A stretch of 64,000 bases of DNA, taken from Dermacentor variabilis. Taxonomy: Eukaryota > Arthropoda > Arachnida > Ixodida > Ixodidae. Position numbers and translations under genes: made by a program. The notes under the pieces are model-generated. The model had not been told where the DNA came from. It saw nothing but the letters and a program-made list of their open reading frames with translations, and searched no databases. Where the stretch lies: the NCBI RefSeq assembly GCF_050947875.1, contig NC_134568.1, positions 211,487,632 to 211,551,631 on the forward strand, given 5' to 3'. This document shows, piece after piece, positions 42,381 to 54,292 of this stretch (positions are counted from its first letter, which is position 1; each line of letters starts with the position of its first letter).

Positions 42381-43076
42381 CTAAGTTATTGTACACAGCA
42401 ATGCTTCTGGGTACAATTATATTGCTTAAGCAAAGTAAATTTTACTCATTTATTTTGCTTGCTGTAATACTGATATCACACGATAAAGTTTGCACAATCC
42501 ACACACAAATTTACTTCCACATGCACCCCCAGCACCTTTGAACAGAGGAAGCAAAACAAATGTGCACACCATTTGCAACATGTGTTCATGAATAGCCAAA
42601 TAGTGCATCTCTGTGTTTTATGGAGAAGCACTATTCGGCCAAGATATTGATGACCACATGTTAGATTATTGTGAATGTCTGTTTTGGTTTTCCTAACGTA
42701 AAATGTATTGAGAATTAACAGGGGCCAATGGACTCAGGGAATCAAGGGGGCCATCCCTCACAAAAAGAAATAGAGAACCAGCGGGGGAAGAGCTCCCATT
42801 ACACACTTAATCTCAATTATGTGAGTGGAAAGTGCCAGCATGTTTCACGAGGGGGGGAGCAGCGCTTCCTTTCTGGATCTGCCAGTGGACTGAAGCTCTA
42901 GAAATGGTGGGGTTGGGGTGAGAAGTTCGGTTGGGATTGAGCGATCTTAGTATGATAGATAAATCATATTAATTTTTAATTGTACATACTATCTATGAAT
43001 TCAAACAAAAAACTGTGTGCCCTATGTACTAGCCAATGCAGGTCTCTTTGCCCACTGCTGTTGACATCTGCAGCAG

Positions 43077-43350
43077 TCATTTCACAAGTGCACTATATAG
43101 CTGCTATGAAAGGTGCATTCAAGCAGCTGCACAAGCCAATTATGACAACATATACTGGGCTGAAGAAGCTGATCAACATAAGAGTTTTCTTGAAAGCCAT
43201 GTCACCTTTCAAAAAAGAATTGCAGACTCACTGAATGTGCAAAGCAGTGCAATATTAAGTGCAGTGAGACTCGCAATGTTTCATGCAAAATTGCTCCTAG
43301 TAAACACTTGCACTGGCATGCAAACGATCTGCACATCACTGCAGGGCTGA
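43077..43350 (+). CDS. Possible terminal exon of an unrecognised gene
   Basis: The acceptor candidate CTGTTGACATCTGCAG precedes a frame with a helical, Ala-rich, ordinary-looking composition: SHFTSALYSCYERCIQAAAQ, then ANYDNIYWAEEADQHKSFLE and SLNVQSSAILSAVRLAMFHA, with stop TGA at 43348. AATAAA occurs at 43685. A less likely acceptor at 43041 would add 12 codons. I recognise no family. Joining to the exon at 34281-34420 needs at least one further exon, because the phases do not match. Confidence 0.35.
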
Positions 43351-46300
43351 AATTGGGCACTCGATGTTATCCACTTATCTGATATGAAGGAACATTCATC
43401 TGGCCTCAGTGTGAGGTCAAGACAAGTTCTCCAGCTGGGCATATGGTCCACAGGCTATAGATGGTACAGGCGCTTAGGTTAGAAGAAGCCTGTGCATATG
43501 CAGGGACTCACCATATACTACGAACAATGGCCACAGAACTACAAAACTACAGCGTGGGATAGCTTGCTATCTGTGCATGCTCTCCTGTGTAAGCATTGTT
43601 AAGTTTAGTGTGTACTTTCACAGACTATACATTACCAAAAGAGGTAAGAAATGCGTGCAGAATGACAAAAAGAAGAAAATGGTGAATAAAATCCTGAATT
43701 GTGAATAAACAGGAAAGCTACCCAGAAACTGATGATGACAATGATAGAATATGGGAGCAGCCTGAATGAAGCTTATCACAATTGTGTACAATATAATTCT
43801 TCCATCCTTTCAAGATGTCTTAGTGCTGCACACAATGTATATTCATGCCACTATGGCATGCTATACGAGCATAGGCTCTCACAGGTGAAAATATTCAACT
43901 GGGAATCCAACTGGTTCTAATTAGCACGGTCAAGCCAGTTTCAAATGGAATCCAACATGGTTTTTACAGGCCAACTGGTCTAATTTAGAAACCTACTGGG
44001 CCTCACTCCCTTGTCTTCAAGCGCACCCTCTGTGCAATATTATAACTTATCAATTTGCCTAAAAAGCAGCAGAATCTGATGAATTTGCTTTTGCAGTACC
44101 TTAACAATTACTGTCTGTAAGGAACAAAAACTAGCTGTGTTTCTGGACCCCTGGAGAAGCCTCTACTGAAGGCTATACTTAAAGCTAATCCAAATAAATT
44201 GAGTTGAAAGGAGTACCTGAAAACTCCCTTGACTGTTTGTAGTACTATACAGATGTACTAGTGGACCTTGTAAAATAGCCATCAAGTTATCTCTAAGCAA
44301 AACTCACCTTTATGTAATTGGCTTCAATAAATTCTGCCTGAAATATGCAGACTGGTTCCTGCTATTTTCCATACCACTCTTTTACCTCTCAATGATTCTC
44401 CTCTGCACATTTCAGTATAGTATGCTCCTTGCAAGAATAATTTGAACCCTCAATGTGGGAGTGTGTAAATGACTAGGTAAGCTATAGTGATTGCAATGCA
44501 TATGGGAATATCAAACTAAACAGCTTTTACTAAAATACTTTTAAAAAGCTTGTAGTGCTATTCTGATTGCAGTGCTACACTACCTATACCTACATATAAT
44601 TATCCAGCTCTTAAAAGAAGACAAGCAAACAACAATGATTAAGATGCAGTTGAGATGAAAACAGGGAATCTACAACCACAACTAAAGGCCAAAAAGTACA
44701 TGTATTGAATTCTGGTTTTGAGTCTTCACTGGATATGAAAAATTTAATTATAAACTTGCACAGTACACCACAATAGATTATGTCTGCCCTGTATAATCAA
44801 ACTATGCTGTAGGCGTAAACGACTCATTCATTCACCAAAGCACAATAATATATTTGTATTCTACTTGCTGAGTGGCTTCGTCTAACTGTAATGTGTACAA
44901 ACAAGGAATTATTTCTATAATTATTTTGTTGCCCCCCCCCACCCCAGGTCTGGGCCATAAAGTTAAACAAGACTCAATTAGGTAATTGAGCATTTTGTGC
45001 ATGCATTGCTTAGTTTCCCATCAGTGTGTGTAGTTGAAGCCATACAGTTTCTTTCCTTAAAAGATGTAAGGAAGAATTTGTTAAATTGGTCAAGTTTTGT
45101 TGATTTTCTGACTAAATTTCTTAATTCTTACATGCTTATGGCCAGGAAAAGTAATATCTTAAGCAGGTGACACAAATTTATCATTACATGCTCTCCAGAC
45201 ATATCACAACTGGCTGGGCAGCATACAACACTAAATAATGGCATTTCATGTCGAGTGTCATTAAGATGAACAGCATATATGTTTTTGCCCCAGTGGTTTA
45301 TATCCTCACTTCGAATTCTTGTAGAAACCATATCAGGATGACTGATATGGATGACTTTCAGGATGACTCATTGAAAAGCGGTACGTGCATGACCCAAGTT
45401 GGCACGAAAGAGGTTCATTGCAAGAGCGGCACATAGCCAGTGTCACATACACATTAGACCATGGACCACCCAGTGACCCAGGTTGTAGTAAAAGAGGTAT
45501 GTTAGGAAGTGAACAGAGATACCATAAAGTGGGAGAAGTTCCCAAAGAATGCTAATTATGTTAAGACCAGAACCATTACCAGCATACGTGAGTTATGAGT
45601 TGTCCCCTTTTTCTACGGCATGGGATCACTTCAGCGCCTTCAAGTCAAGGGTAAAACGGGCACCAACCAAACAGATTAAAAGAAAATGAAACCAAGACAT
45701 TTCAGCTCCAATACGGGGGCCTTGTTCACAATGAAAATGTTTTACCCTTGACTATAAGCAATCCCAACCAGACGAGTTTTCGTCAAACTATTGATTTCTA
45801 CTTAATAACTCTTCACCTTTGCCTCTATAAAGGAAATAATATGTAAAAGACAAACAAAAAACAAGAACATCAAGGAAGCCAAAGGGGCATCATTATTAAA
45901 CACTAGAGGACAATCACCCCATCACATTATTTGTTACGAGCTGACATCTGTGCGAGTTTGGCTTACTGGCACCTGAACCATAAAAGAAATGCAACAATAT
46001 GTCTGGATCTGCATTGCAAGTGATGAGCTAATAGATGGAATCGAGCAACCTTCAACTTCCCTCATCAGATCTTCATATCTTTAGTATACTGAAGAATGCT
46101 GTTAGTTACACAGAAACAAAGGACAACAGTGAGGTGTTCTAATGGTGGTGTAAGAGTGGCTGTACACGTAATTGGACATATTTGTCCAAGCAGCTATCAA
46201 GCACAAGGAGAGTGCATTGAATTAAAAAAGTTATATAGTCGGCAATGTGGCAGTTTAACTATTTATATTTGTGCTGCAAATAAACAGCGAAAGCTAATTC

Positions 46301-46364
46301 ATTTGAATATTCTATGTGTTTTTTAACCAGTACGTAATTTTAGAAAATCATTTGTGGGAGATAG
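43351..46364. other. Intergenic or intron, few features
   Basis: Mostly unique-looking AT-rich DNA. A poly-C run is at 44932-44940. An inverted repeat at 45644-45753 (AGTCAAGGGTAAAAC with GTTTTACCCTTGACT, about 80 bp apart) resembles a fold-back repeat. Confidence 0.4.
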
Positions 46365-46454
46365 CGCATGCAATCCTGCCACTTCGGCTGATTACTCAAA
46401 CAGGCAGACATTATTTGAATGACATCTTCCAATGAACAATCAGCCCTTTTTACA

Positions 46455-48720
46455 AATTCTACTAGTTATTGATGATGTGTGGCATTTTATGGTGCAAAGG
46501 CCAGGTATGGCCAAAGAGTGCCATGACAAATGGTAATGTTAGATGAATTGTTGATGGCATGGACAATGTATTCTTCATGAAACATGCGGCATGGCTGTAA
46601 AAAGCCCTAAAAGACTGTCGCTGTAAATGGCGTAAAAGATATAGCTACTAAAATAATGACACTGACTAGTTAATGTTGTGGGCTATGGCAACTGGGTGTT
46701 ATTAAAATCGTTGATGCAACAAAACATAACGGTGGCACAAGAGCTTCAAAAGAACTCTTGCATACAAGGGTTGTTAATCACATGCTAAAATTACCTGGCC
46801 AAATGATTTTCAGAGTGTCTGTTTCAGCTAAAAACTCTAAGACGATTTGCAAATTAAAAAACAGTTCATTGCTAAGAAAAAATGCTGGCTGTACAAGTAT
46901 GTTGTCACGATATGCAGAAGGGAAATACTTTTTCCTCTTTCCTTCTATTGCAGGGCATTGAATAAGAACATGGAATATATCTTAAAAGCACTTCTTGTTG
47001 GGCTAGTTGGTAGCTGCTCATTATAAAATATGAAGACGCCAAATAAACGGACATGCACAAGAGAAGAGAACGGGACAGGGTGCCCTGTCCCGTTCTCTTC
47101 TCTTGTGTGTGTCCGTTTATTTGGCGTCTTCATATTTTATAAAGAACATGGAGAACTGTTACATTATTGCCGCACTAGCTACAAGTTGAAGGATCGCTCC
47201 CAGTCAAGAGGTAAGAGTGAGTAATGTAAGTGTGTCCTATACTTAATCGACAAACAAGTACTCCCTTATATCGTGCTGTTTTTTCAGTTATCCAGTTCCC
47301 TAGTTTTGGTTTTATCATGTAGCTTATTCAATACTTGGTTATTCCACTGTCCTTACCAATGCTTCCTCATCTTAATTATGGAATAGAAAAGACTAGGTCT
47401 GTGGCAGTGATGGGGATATTTGCATCGCTGTCACTAAAAGTTACTGACATAGTGTTTTCATCAGCAGTTACATTGCCTTTGATACCTTTGTGGCCACGTA
47501 CCCATATGACAATCACTTGATTGCACATATATGCGGAGCACAACAAGCTGTACAGCTCACTAAAGACAAAGTTCTTATGTTTTTATGGCCTAATTAGGGC
47601 TTTGATTACACTTAATGAATCTATAAACACAATAGCCCTAGCAAGATTTGTGAGCCTTATGTGTTGAATAGCCAAGAGTATATCATAGGCTTCCACTGTA
47701 AAGATACATGTGTGTGGATTTATTGCCCTGGATGTTGAAAATGAAGGTCCGAGAGCTGCATAAGAAACACAAGTAGAGGACTTGGAAGCCTTTGTATAGT
47801 ATTCTGTGCAGGAGTACTTCTCCTGGTGTTCACGAAAATGGGAGTGTATACGTGCTTCCGGTGCATGATTTGATATCTCTACAAAAGAGATATTGCATTC
47901 AATGGTCTGCCATTTCCATAGTGGGGGCAGGCGAGTGGGAGCCATTAGGACAATGTCTAGAAGTGGGACACCTGTGTCTCTTACCCGTGCTTCCAAAGGA
48001 AGGTTAATGGGGCCCTAATAGCTGGGCGGTTACGAAACAGCCTGGCAGCAGCTGTCACAAATAGATGAGCGACATGGATGCTCCACATCTGATTTAACCT
48101 TGAGAGTATTGGAAGAACTTAGATATGTCCTTTGGAGATGCAGTGACTATTCATTAGATTCCACATACAGGCTCTCTACGGGACTAGTCCTGAAAGCACC
48201 TCTAGCTAGGCGTATACCTAAGTGGTGAACGGGATCTAGCATCTTCAAAACACTATGTGCAGCAGAGTTATGTACTATAGCTCTGTAGTTGAGGTAGAAC
48301 TGTATAAGGCTTTTGTAGAGGCTCAAAAGGCATCTCCTGTCACTTCCTCAAGATGTACGGAACAAGAGATTCAGTAGATTCATTGTATTCAGACACTTCG
48401 CTCTAAGATACCTAAGGTGAGGAACAAAAGTTTGTTTGGAGTCTAAGATAATTTCTAAAAAACTTATGTTTATAGCTGACAGGTAGCCAATGTTCATTAA
48501 GATAGATAGTGGGGTCAGGCAGTATACCTCTCTTTTTCGAGAAGAAAATGCACATGCTTTTTTGAGGGTTTAGTTTAAATCTATTCTCGTCAGCCCACTT
48601 ACATAATTTGTTTAGGCCACGCTGTACATGTCGCTCACAGATCTGACTGATTAACCTCCCAGCCTTGGGCACATGTTGCAACCACACAACTGAAGTCATT
48701 CAGTGTCTGCAGCATGCATA
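46455..48720 (-). mobile_element. LINE with RNase H, decayed (RT C-terminus to 3' UTR)
   Basis: Read on the minus strand from 48720 down. GLNKLCKWADENRFKLNPQK and LPVSYKHKF (RT palm and thumb) come first, then MLDPVHHLGIRLARGAFRTS, then RNase H blocks YYTKASKSSTCVSYAALGPS, FTVEAYDILLAIQHIRL, VFIDSLSVIKALI and VRGHKGIKGNVTADE. The 3' UTR runs to about 46455 (GATGATGTGTGGCATTTTAT). The R1/I-type order of RT then RNase H fits. Many frameshifts. The 3' UTR contains palindromic insertion E2. Confidence 0.82.
46975..47142. mobile_element. Palindromic insertion E2 with 11-bp target duplication
   Basis: AAGAACATGGA flanks it (46964-46974 and 47142-47152). A 46-bp leader includes GTTGGGCTAGTTGGTAGCTG. 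The palindrome has 60-bp arms (47021-47080 and 47083-47142) around a TG centre (ACAGGGTGCCCTGT) and only one two-base mismatch. The arm text (ACAAGAGAAGAGAACGGGAC) is different from E1. It lies inside the 3' UTR of the LINE at 46455-48720. Confidence 0.9.
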
Positions 48721-49059
48721 TGAGTAAGATTCAAGATATCTATTCTCGAAATGTTCCACAAAATATTTTGTCATAGTCCTGCTGTGCACGTAATGTACAA
48801 GACAGGCTTATTTGGAAAATAATTAAAGGGAATCCAAATGTATTCTGCACAGATTTTGGGGATTAATTGAAGCACAAGAAAAGTCAAATAATGACACAAA
48901 ACAGTAGCGAGTAATGTGATGAATTGTGCAGCTGATAGAATGTTCAATGCTAAAGATGCAATGCTAATAAAATATTTATACAAAAGCAAGCAGGAAACAT
49001 TGCTAGTGCTACACATATAGGAGTGTTCATGAATTAACATGCTCTTAATCCAGTAAATA

Positions 49060-49560
49060 CATCATCAGTTTCAGTTTATTAAATGCGTAAGCATTTCTAT
49101 GCCTACCCAACAAGAATCCTTTACGTCCATCATGTAAGATGAATGAAATGGCTCATACCCCCCTAAATAATGGCTCATAACTATGTAAGCAATGGCTCAT
49201 ACCCCCATAAGCAAGCAAAAAATGGAATGGCTCACACCCACTTAAGTGCTCAGCAAAGTGAAGCAAACAGTGCATACATTCACTTAAATAACTTATACAA
49301 CACACAGAACAGCATATGTTTCAATAAAGAACAAGCTCAAAGCAAGCATCCGAATCATCAATAAAGCATTGCATACCCCCCTCAGCAGATGTAGTGGTGG
49401 TTTTGCAACAGCTTCGCTGGACATCGAGGTTTATAAGGACCGATAAGAGTTGGTTAGGGTCGGATCATGTTCAATAAGGTTGACAACAACCGATGAAAGT
49501 TGATAAGGCTTGAGACTGGTCGGATAAAGCTTCATAACATTGATAATGACACTGGGCTGC
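49060..49560. repeat. Dispersed repeat with AATGGCTCATACCCC iterations
   Basis: AATGGCTCATA or AATGGCTCACACCC recurs about four times between 49146 and 49232. It is followed by a region with iterated GATAAGGTTGA-like units (49440-49550). From memory, both parts occur widely in tick sequence. I cannot assign an element class. Confidence 0.5.
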
Positions 49561-49619
49561 TTGGAGATGAGCAAGTGGCACAATGCTTACGTGTACTTAG
49601 ATAACTACCAGAGGAGTTT

Positions 49620-52345
49620 CTGCAGGAATCTTTTTATTTGTTAACATACTGTGAATGGGTTAGAAATAACATATAGACGAGGGTCCCAAAGTCAACGACT
49701 GCAGCGGGCCTCTCAATTAATGATAAAAATCTAGAGAAATGTGAAAAGATCAGCAAACTAGGAAAAATAAAAGTGGAACTATCTAAAAAAGAAAAAGGAC
49801 GAACACAATGGTGTGAAATACAACATAAGAAAAATTGAACAAATTAAATATAATGTCAATATAAAATGCTTTAGTACATAAAAATACTAACAATAGATAC
49901 AAATGAAACAAGTTAGTATAATGATTGAGCAATCTAAACTCAGTTATGCATGAAAATGTGCTTCAGGACCTGTTTAAATGCATGAAAGGATGATTAATAT
50001 TTCATAGAGTTAGGCAAATCATTTCATAGTTTTATAGCCGTGAACAACAATGCTATTTTTCCATAGTTACAATGAACCATAGGCAGTAGAAAATTGGAGT
50101 TACATACAAACCTAGCCTTATTTGTTAATAACATAGCTAAAATCAGTTAATTACTGGGAAAGGTGTTTAGTAAGTAATTTATAGAACAAAATTGTGTGAT
50201 GACAGCTGAACAAGGTCGTCACAAGAAGGACGTTGTTTTTACAAAATAACAAAGTAAGATTTAAAAAAATTAATAAATCACCGCCCCTTCCAGTCTCTAA
50301 AGATAGCTGAACAGCGAAGCTGTGTTAGTTACACAGAGTGTTACATCATGCAAGTCAAACTTTGGAAGCAGTCTAATTGTAAATCTTTTGTCTCACCATT
50401 CTTTCACCTCATTTTTGCTTTTGCGTGCTTTGCATGCTGAGCATGCTTTAGGAGTGCTTGTTTTTTGCAGTTCTCCCAGCGTTTCTTTTTTTTTTTCGTG
50501 TGAGGTTTCTGTCTGTGTTTTGCCATACTTTTTTTTCGCATGCAAGTTGCTCCGCCCCTTTTTTGCGCTGACGCTCACAGTAGGCAGCTTCTTTCTCAGC
50601 AGTATGCACTACTCGTGGTCTTTCCATAGTTGTAGCTGGGATGGAATGCGCAGAATCACTAATCCAAAGCTTCGTATATTGGGCACAAGGCCCATCACTG
50701 GAGATGCGGGCACTGCAATCGTTTTGATGATTGGTTGGATTGGTTTGACGATTGACGTGCCAGCAGCCACGCACTCTTAATATCGCATTTCAATTGATGG
50801 GCACTGTTCGTTGGCTGCAAACTGCCAGCATATTTGTTTCTTTCGTGGTAGGGTGGAATGAATTGTCAATAAGTTCAATGCCGATCTGGCTCGGTTGCCG
50901 AAAATGCACCGTGTGACAACCTTATAAGATTCGCGTATCAGATAGCATTCTCATAGGGGGAAAGGGGTCACGCCAACCCCTTTCCGCCTGTTGAGCTCTT
51001 TTCTTCTCTCGCTATAGGTCATGTGGCCCCCTTTTAGCAAAGTTTGACAACGATGGCACAGGGTCCGCATAAACAGCTGTGCTGTAAAAAAAAAAAAAGA
51101 AAAAAATGCTGCTGTTAGTGATAATACGTATTGCTTGGTTTTGTAAGTACATAATATGTGAGATATGATAGTAATATGTATTTACTCACGAAACAATGCT
51201 TTAATTGATGTGACTATAAATGAAAGCAAAGTATAATGGTAACAACATATGTGTGGAAAAATATGCTCATGATTTGATTAATGCTTCAATACTGAAGGTA
51301 CACTTTTGCTTAATGAAGGCAATGTGTTGAGAAAACTCTATGGTTAGAATCTAATTTGATGCTTAAAAAAGAATGCCCAGTTAGAGATGTGGATATGTGA
51401 TGACCATTTAGAGATATCTCAGGTATGCTGGGTATCATTTCGCTTGTTCAAAAATGTCATGAATTGAGTTTTGGCAGAATTTATAATTAAGTGATTGGAA
51501 GAGTACCATGCAACAATCTGTTCAAACTCATTGTTTAGTTTAAAGATTAAGGTTGTTAAAGATTTGTCACACAAGAAGATGGTAGTAATATCTGCGTATA
51601 GTACGCTGTGCAGAATTAAGACACTTGGGTAAATCATTAATACAAATGCAGAATACTAAGGATCTAGTATGGAGCTCTGTGGTAAACCTTGATTAATAAC
51701 TTTAGTACCAAAGTAAGCACCTCCTGGAAATGCTGTTTGCTCTCTATCATGCAGGTAACTTTTTAGAAGTTTTAGCGTTGGATTGGCAATTCCCAGGGCT
51801 TCTAGCATGGCAAAATGGATGTTACAATTATTTGTATCAAGAGCTTTAGTAAAGTCCAAAAACACAAAACCAACAAAGTTACCAGTATCAATAGAGTGTA
51901 GAATGTAATAATTTAGTGACATTAAAGCTAAGTTAGTTGAACTGCAAGTGCAATAATAAAATCAACATGATTTAATAAAATAAAATTTAAATTAAATTTA
52001 AATATTTAAGTGTTTAAGAATAAGTTCTCAACAGTTTTGCTAGTCAGTGAGAGAATAGAAATAGGATGATAGTAAACACATCACTTTTACCAACTTTCTA
52101 ATGAACAGGAACGATCTTAACTTTTTAAAGTGAACTTGGAAAATACCGCACTTAAAATATGATGAATTATTATACAAAGTGTTTCAGAGATGAGTGGTGC
52201 AACAATTATTAGATGAAATACAGAAATGTTACCTAAGCCAGGGCTAGTATGCTTCAGAGCTAATAACATGGAACAGATCTCATCTGCAGCTATGGAAGAG
52301 AGAAAAAAGTAAGTGCAGTGATCAATGGGATAAGTAGAGCTCATC
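49620..52345 (-). mobile_element. Jockey/CR1-like LINE, decayed
   Basis: Read on the minus strand from 52345 down. ADEICSMLLALKHTSPGLGN (region before RT) comes first, then FVGFVFLDFTKALDTNN (first catalytic Asp block), QGLPQSSILDP (usual QGVPQGSILGP) and SVLYADITTIFLCDKSL (catalytic YADD changed to YADI). The RT is therefore inactive. 3' of this is long AT-rich sequence to about 49620. Confidence 0.78.
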
Positions 52346-52359
52346 TCATGACTCTTGTA

Positions 52360-52612
52360 TATAAACGAGAAGAAAGAGGGTTAACCGAGGGGCCCTATTT
52401 TTATTAGTCATATCATAAGAAGCCAACAAACACTGACGCCAAGGACAACATAGGGGAAATTACTTGTGTCTAATAAATGAAACAAAGAAACAATAAATTA
52501 ATGGAAATGAAAGTGAATGAAAAAACAACCTGCCGCAGGTGAGGAATGATCCCACAACCTTCGCATTATGCGTGCGATGCTCTACCAATTGAGCTATGGC
52601 ACCGCCATTTTC
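52360..52612 (-). mobile_element. tRNA-derived SINE (Ruka-like), full head
   Basis: On the minus strand the head reads GGCGGTGCCATAGCTCAATT with the A box TAGCTCAATTGG, an anticodon stem TCGCA/TGCGA with loop CGCATAA (anticodon position CAT), and a diverged B box (GGTTGTGGGATCATTCC). The body ends GGTTAACCCTCTTTCTTCTC. The body equals that at 229-430. Confidence 0.85.
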
Positions 52613-54292
52613 CCATCCACTTTCTCGCGTATTTATGTTTCCTAGTAGAACCCTGGGAGTGTTAGCCAGCACCACCACTCACAAACCTTGGCAGCGGATG
52701 TGGAACATCCTTTCTGCTGCAGGCGTCACGAGAATGTGATCTTTTTGGGTGAAGTCAACCGGTCAATAAACCCACACATGCTACCTGGTAAAGTTGTATT
52801 ATCGTTCGAGCGATGAGGGGTCACGACAGAAGCTTGTGCTCACGTCGCGAATTCGTTGCCTGTGTTTTATGCTCTACCAATCTTGTTTTCGGGGCCACTG
52901 TAGCCGCAAACCTTGGCTGTGCAATGGTGCACAGGATACAGCCCAGCAAGTAAAAATACAATGGTCACCACACTGTGATAAAGCGGTGACACAACAGTGA
53001 CCACACTGCAGGCTGCTGCCGGTGAAACATGGTCAAATACTATGCCCGCCCATGTAGATCTACTGTAGCATTTCTCTAGAGCTGCGACAAAGTGCTACAA
53101 CGTCAATTTTTATGTTAAATGCTCGTGTGTTCTCATTGCGCAGGCCACAAGTGCACAGCTCGAGCTTAACCATGCGGAGGACCCCGGCATGCAGCAAGAA
53201 TGAAAATGTGCGTTTCTGGCGAAACGAGACACCACGGCAAACACACACTATGAGTTACTGCAGGTGAAACCTGAGCAAATTACTTCCAATGCTTGCCCAC
53301 ATACTACTTATACTCGGGATCAACGCCACGTCGTTGTTCGCGCTGCTGCAATACACTTTTGCAAGCTCTGTTTCTTCTAACTAATGCGTTGATTATCCGT
53401 AGAAAAACAAATAAAAAAATGCACATAAGCAAAGAACTTTCATTTTTCTTAACTACGTGGCTTCAGAAAAAGTCACTACCGATTAAATGCGCACTGCACA
53501 CTTTCATCTGTGCTGTGCCTGCCTTGCCAATTCACAACTTGACAACCCATTCTTTCTTCTTTGCAGCATCTTTGGGGAACGAATGGACACTCACTTCACT
53601 TGCCACAACTATGCAGGTGCTTTGCGGCATGCAGCACATGCAATTGTTCTTGAATTTTATCTTGCAAAAACGATGTGTAAAAACAGATAATCAAGTCTAC
53701 TGGCCGCCGCGAAGAAAGCAAGCAAATGTGCTACCGCCGCGCCACCCGCTGTTACTCCGATACTCTTTGAAAAAAATTTGCCGATGGCCGTGGGGTGGCG
53801 TGACAGTCTACGGAAGTTGCGAATAAGCCTCACCAGTTGCTCTAATCTCACTAAGGCCAATGATATCCCAAACAATGCTTGACAGTTCCTTAAAGAGTCC
53901 TGCTAAGCTAGCTTCATATAAAATATATAATCCACAAATATATCCATTGAAATGCCAACCGACCCAACAGCGCAGGCAGCAGCCGCACCAAATGGAGGGT
54001 AGGCAAAGAAAGCGCTTTAGGACAGGAACAAACAGCGCTTGTACGGGACGAAGTGGGGACAACAGACAAGGCGCTTCGTGCCGTCCAAGCGCTGTTCCCG
54101 TGTACCAAACCAGCCCCCCCCCCCCCCCCAGATCTGCCCACTCCGTTAAAAAAAGCTTCTCTCAAAAAAAGGAAAGAAAAGACCGAAAAACAAAGTAGCA
54201 GAAGAGTCAAGCCTTGGCTGTCTCTGGGACTTCGGCAGCATGCTCAGCCATGCCTTCATCCTCCAAGCATGCTACGTTAGCACGAAACGTTC
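52613..54292. other. Intergenic, ambiguous
   Basis: It holds a diverged direct repeat of about 45 bp (GGTGAAACATGGTCAAATAC at 53021 and GGTGAAACCTGAGCAAATTA at 53264). A strong acceptor-like TTCTTTCTTCTTTGCAG at 53551-53567 is followed by a 40-codon frame (FGERMDTHFTCHNYAGALRH..). It also holds a fold-back stretch at 54033-54094. No gene can be called with confidence. Confidence 0.35.
54033..54094. repeat. Imperfect fold-back repeat, CAGCGCTTG arms
   Basis: CAGCGCTTGTACGGGACGAAG-like arm (54033-54053) pairs with 54074-54094 at 19 of 21 positions around a 20-bp loop. The style (purine-rich ACAGGAACAAACAGCGCTT) is reminiscent of E1 and E2, but the loop is not a tight palindrome and no target duplication is visible. 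Confidence 0.6.

Noticed and set aside
49146..49232. CRISPR-like short direct repeats (AATGGCTCATACCCC)
   Set aside because: Irregular spacing, no uniform spacers and a eukaryotic context; it is a short tandem motif in a dispersed repeat.
52560..52612. Functional tRNA-Met gene
   Set aside because: Diverged B box, no proper acceptor stem, and continuous with a SINE body repeated at 229-430.
53293..53826. 177-codon plus-strand open frame
   Set aside because: No recognisable motif, composition typical of random AT/GC mix, and overlapped by a better splice-bounded frame in another phase.
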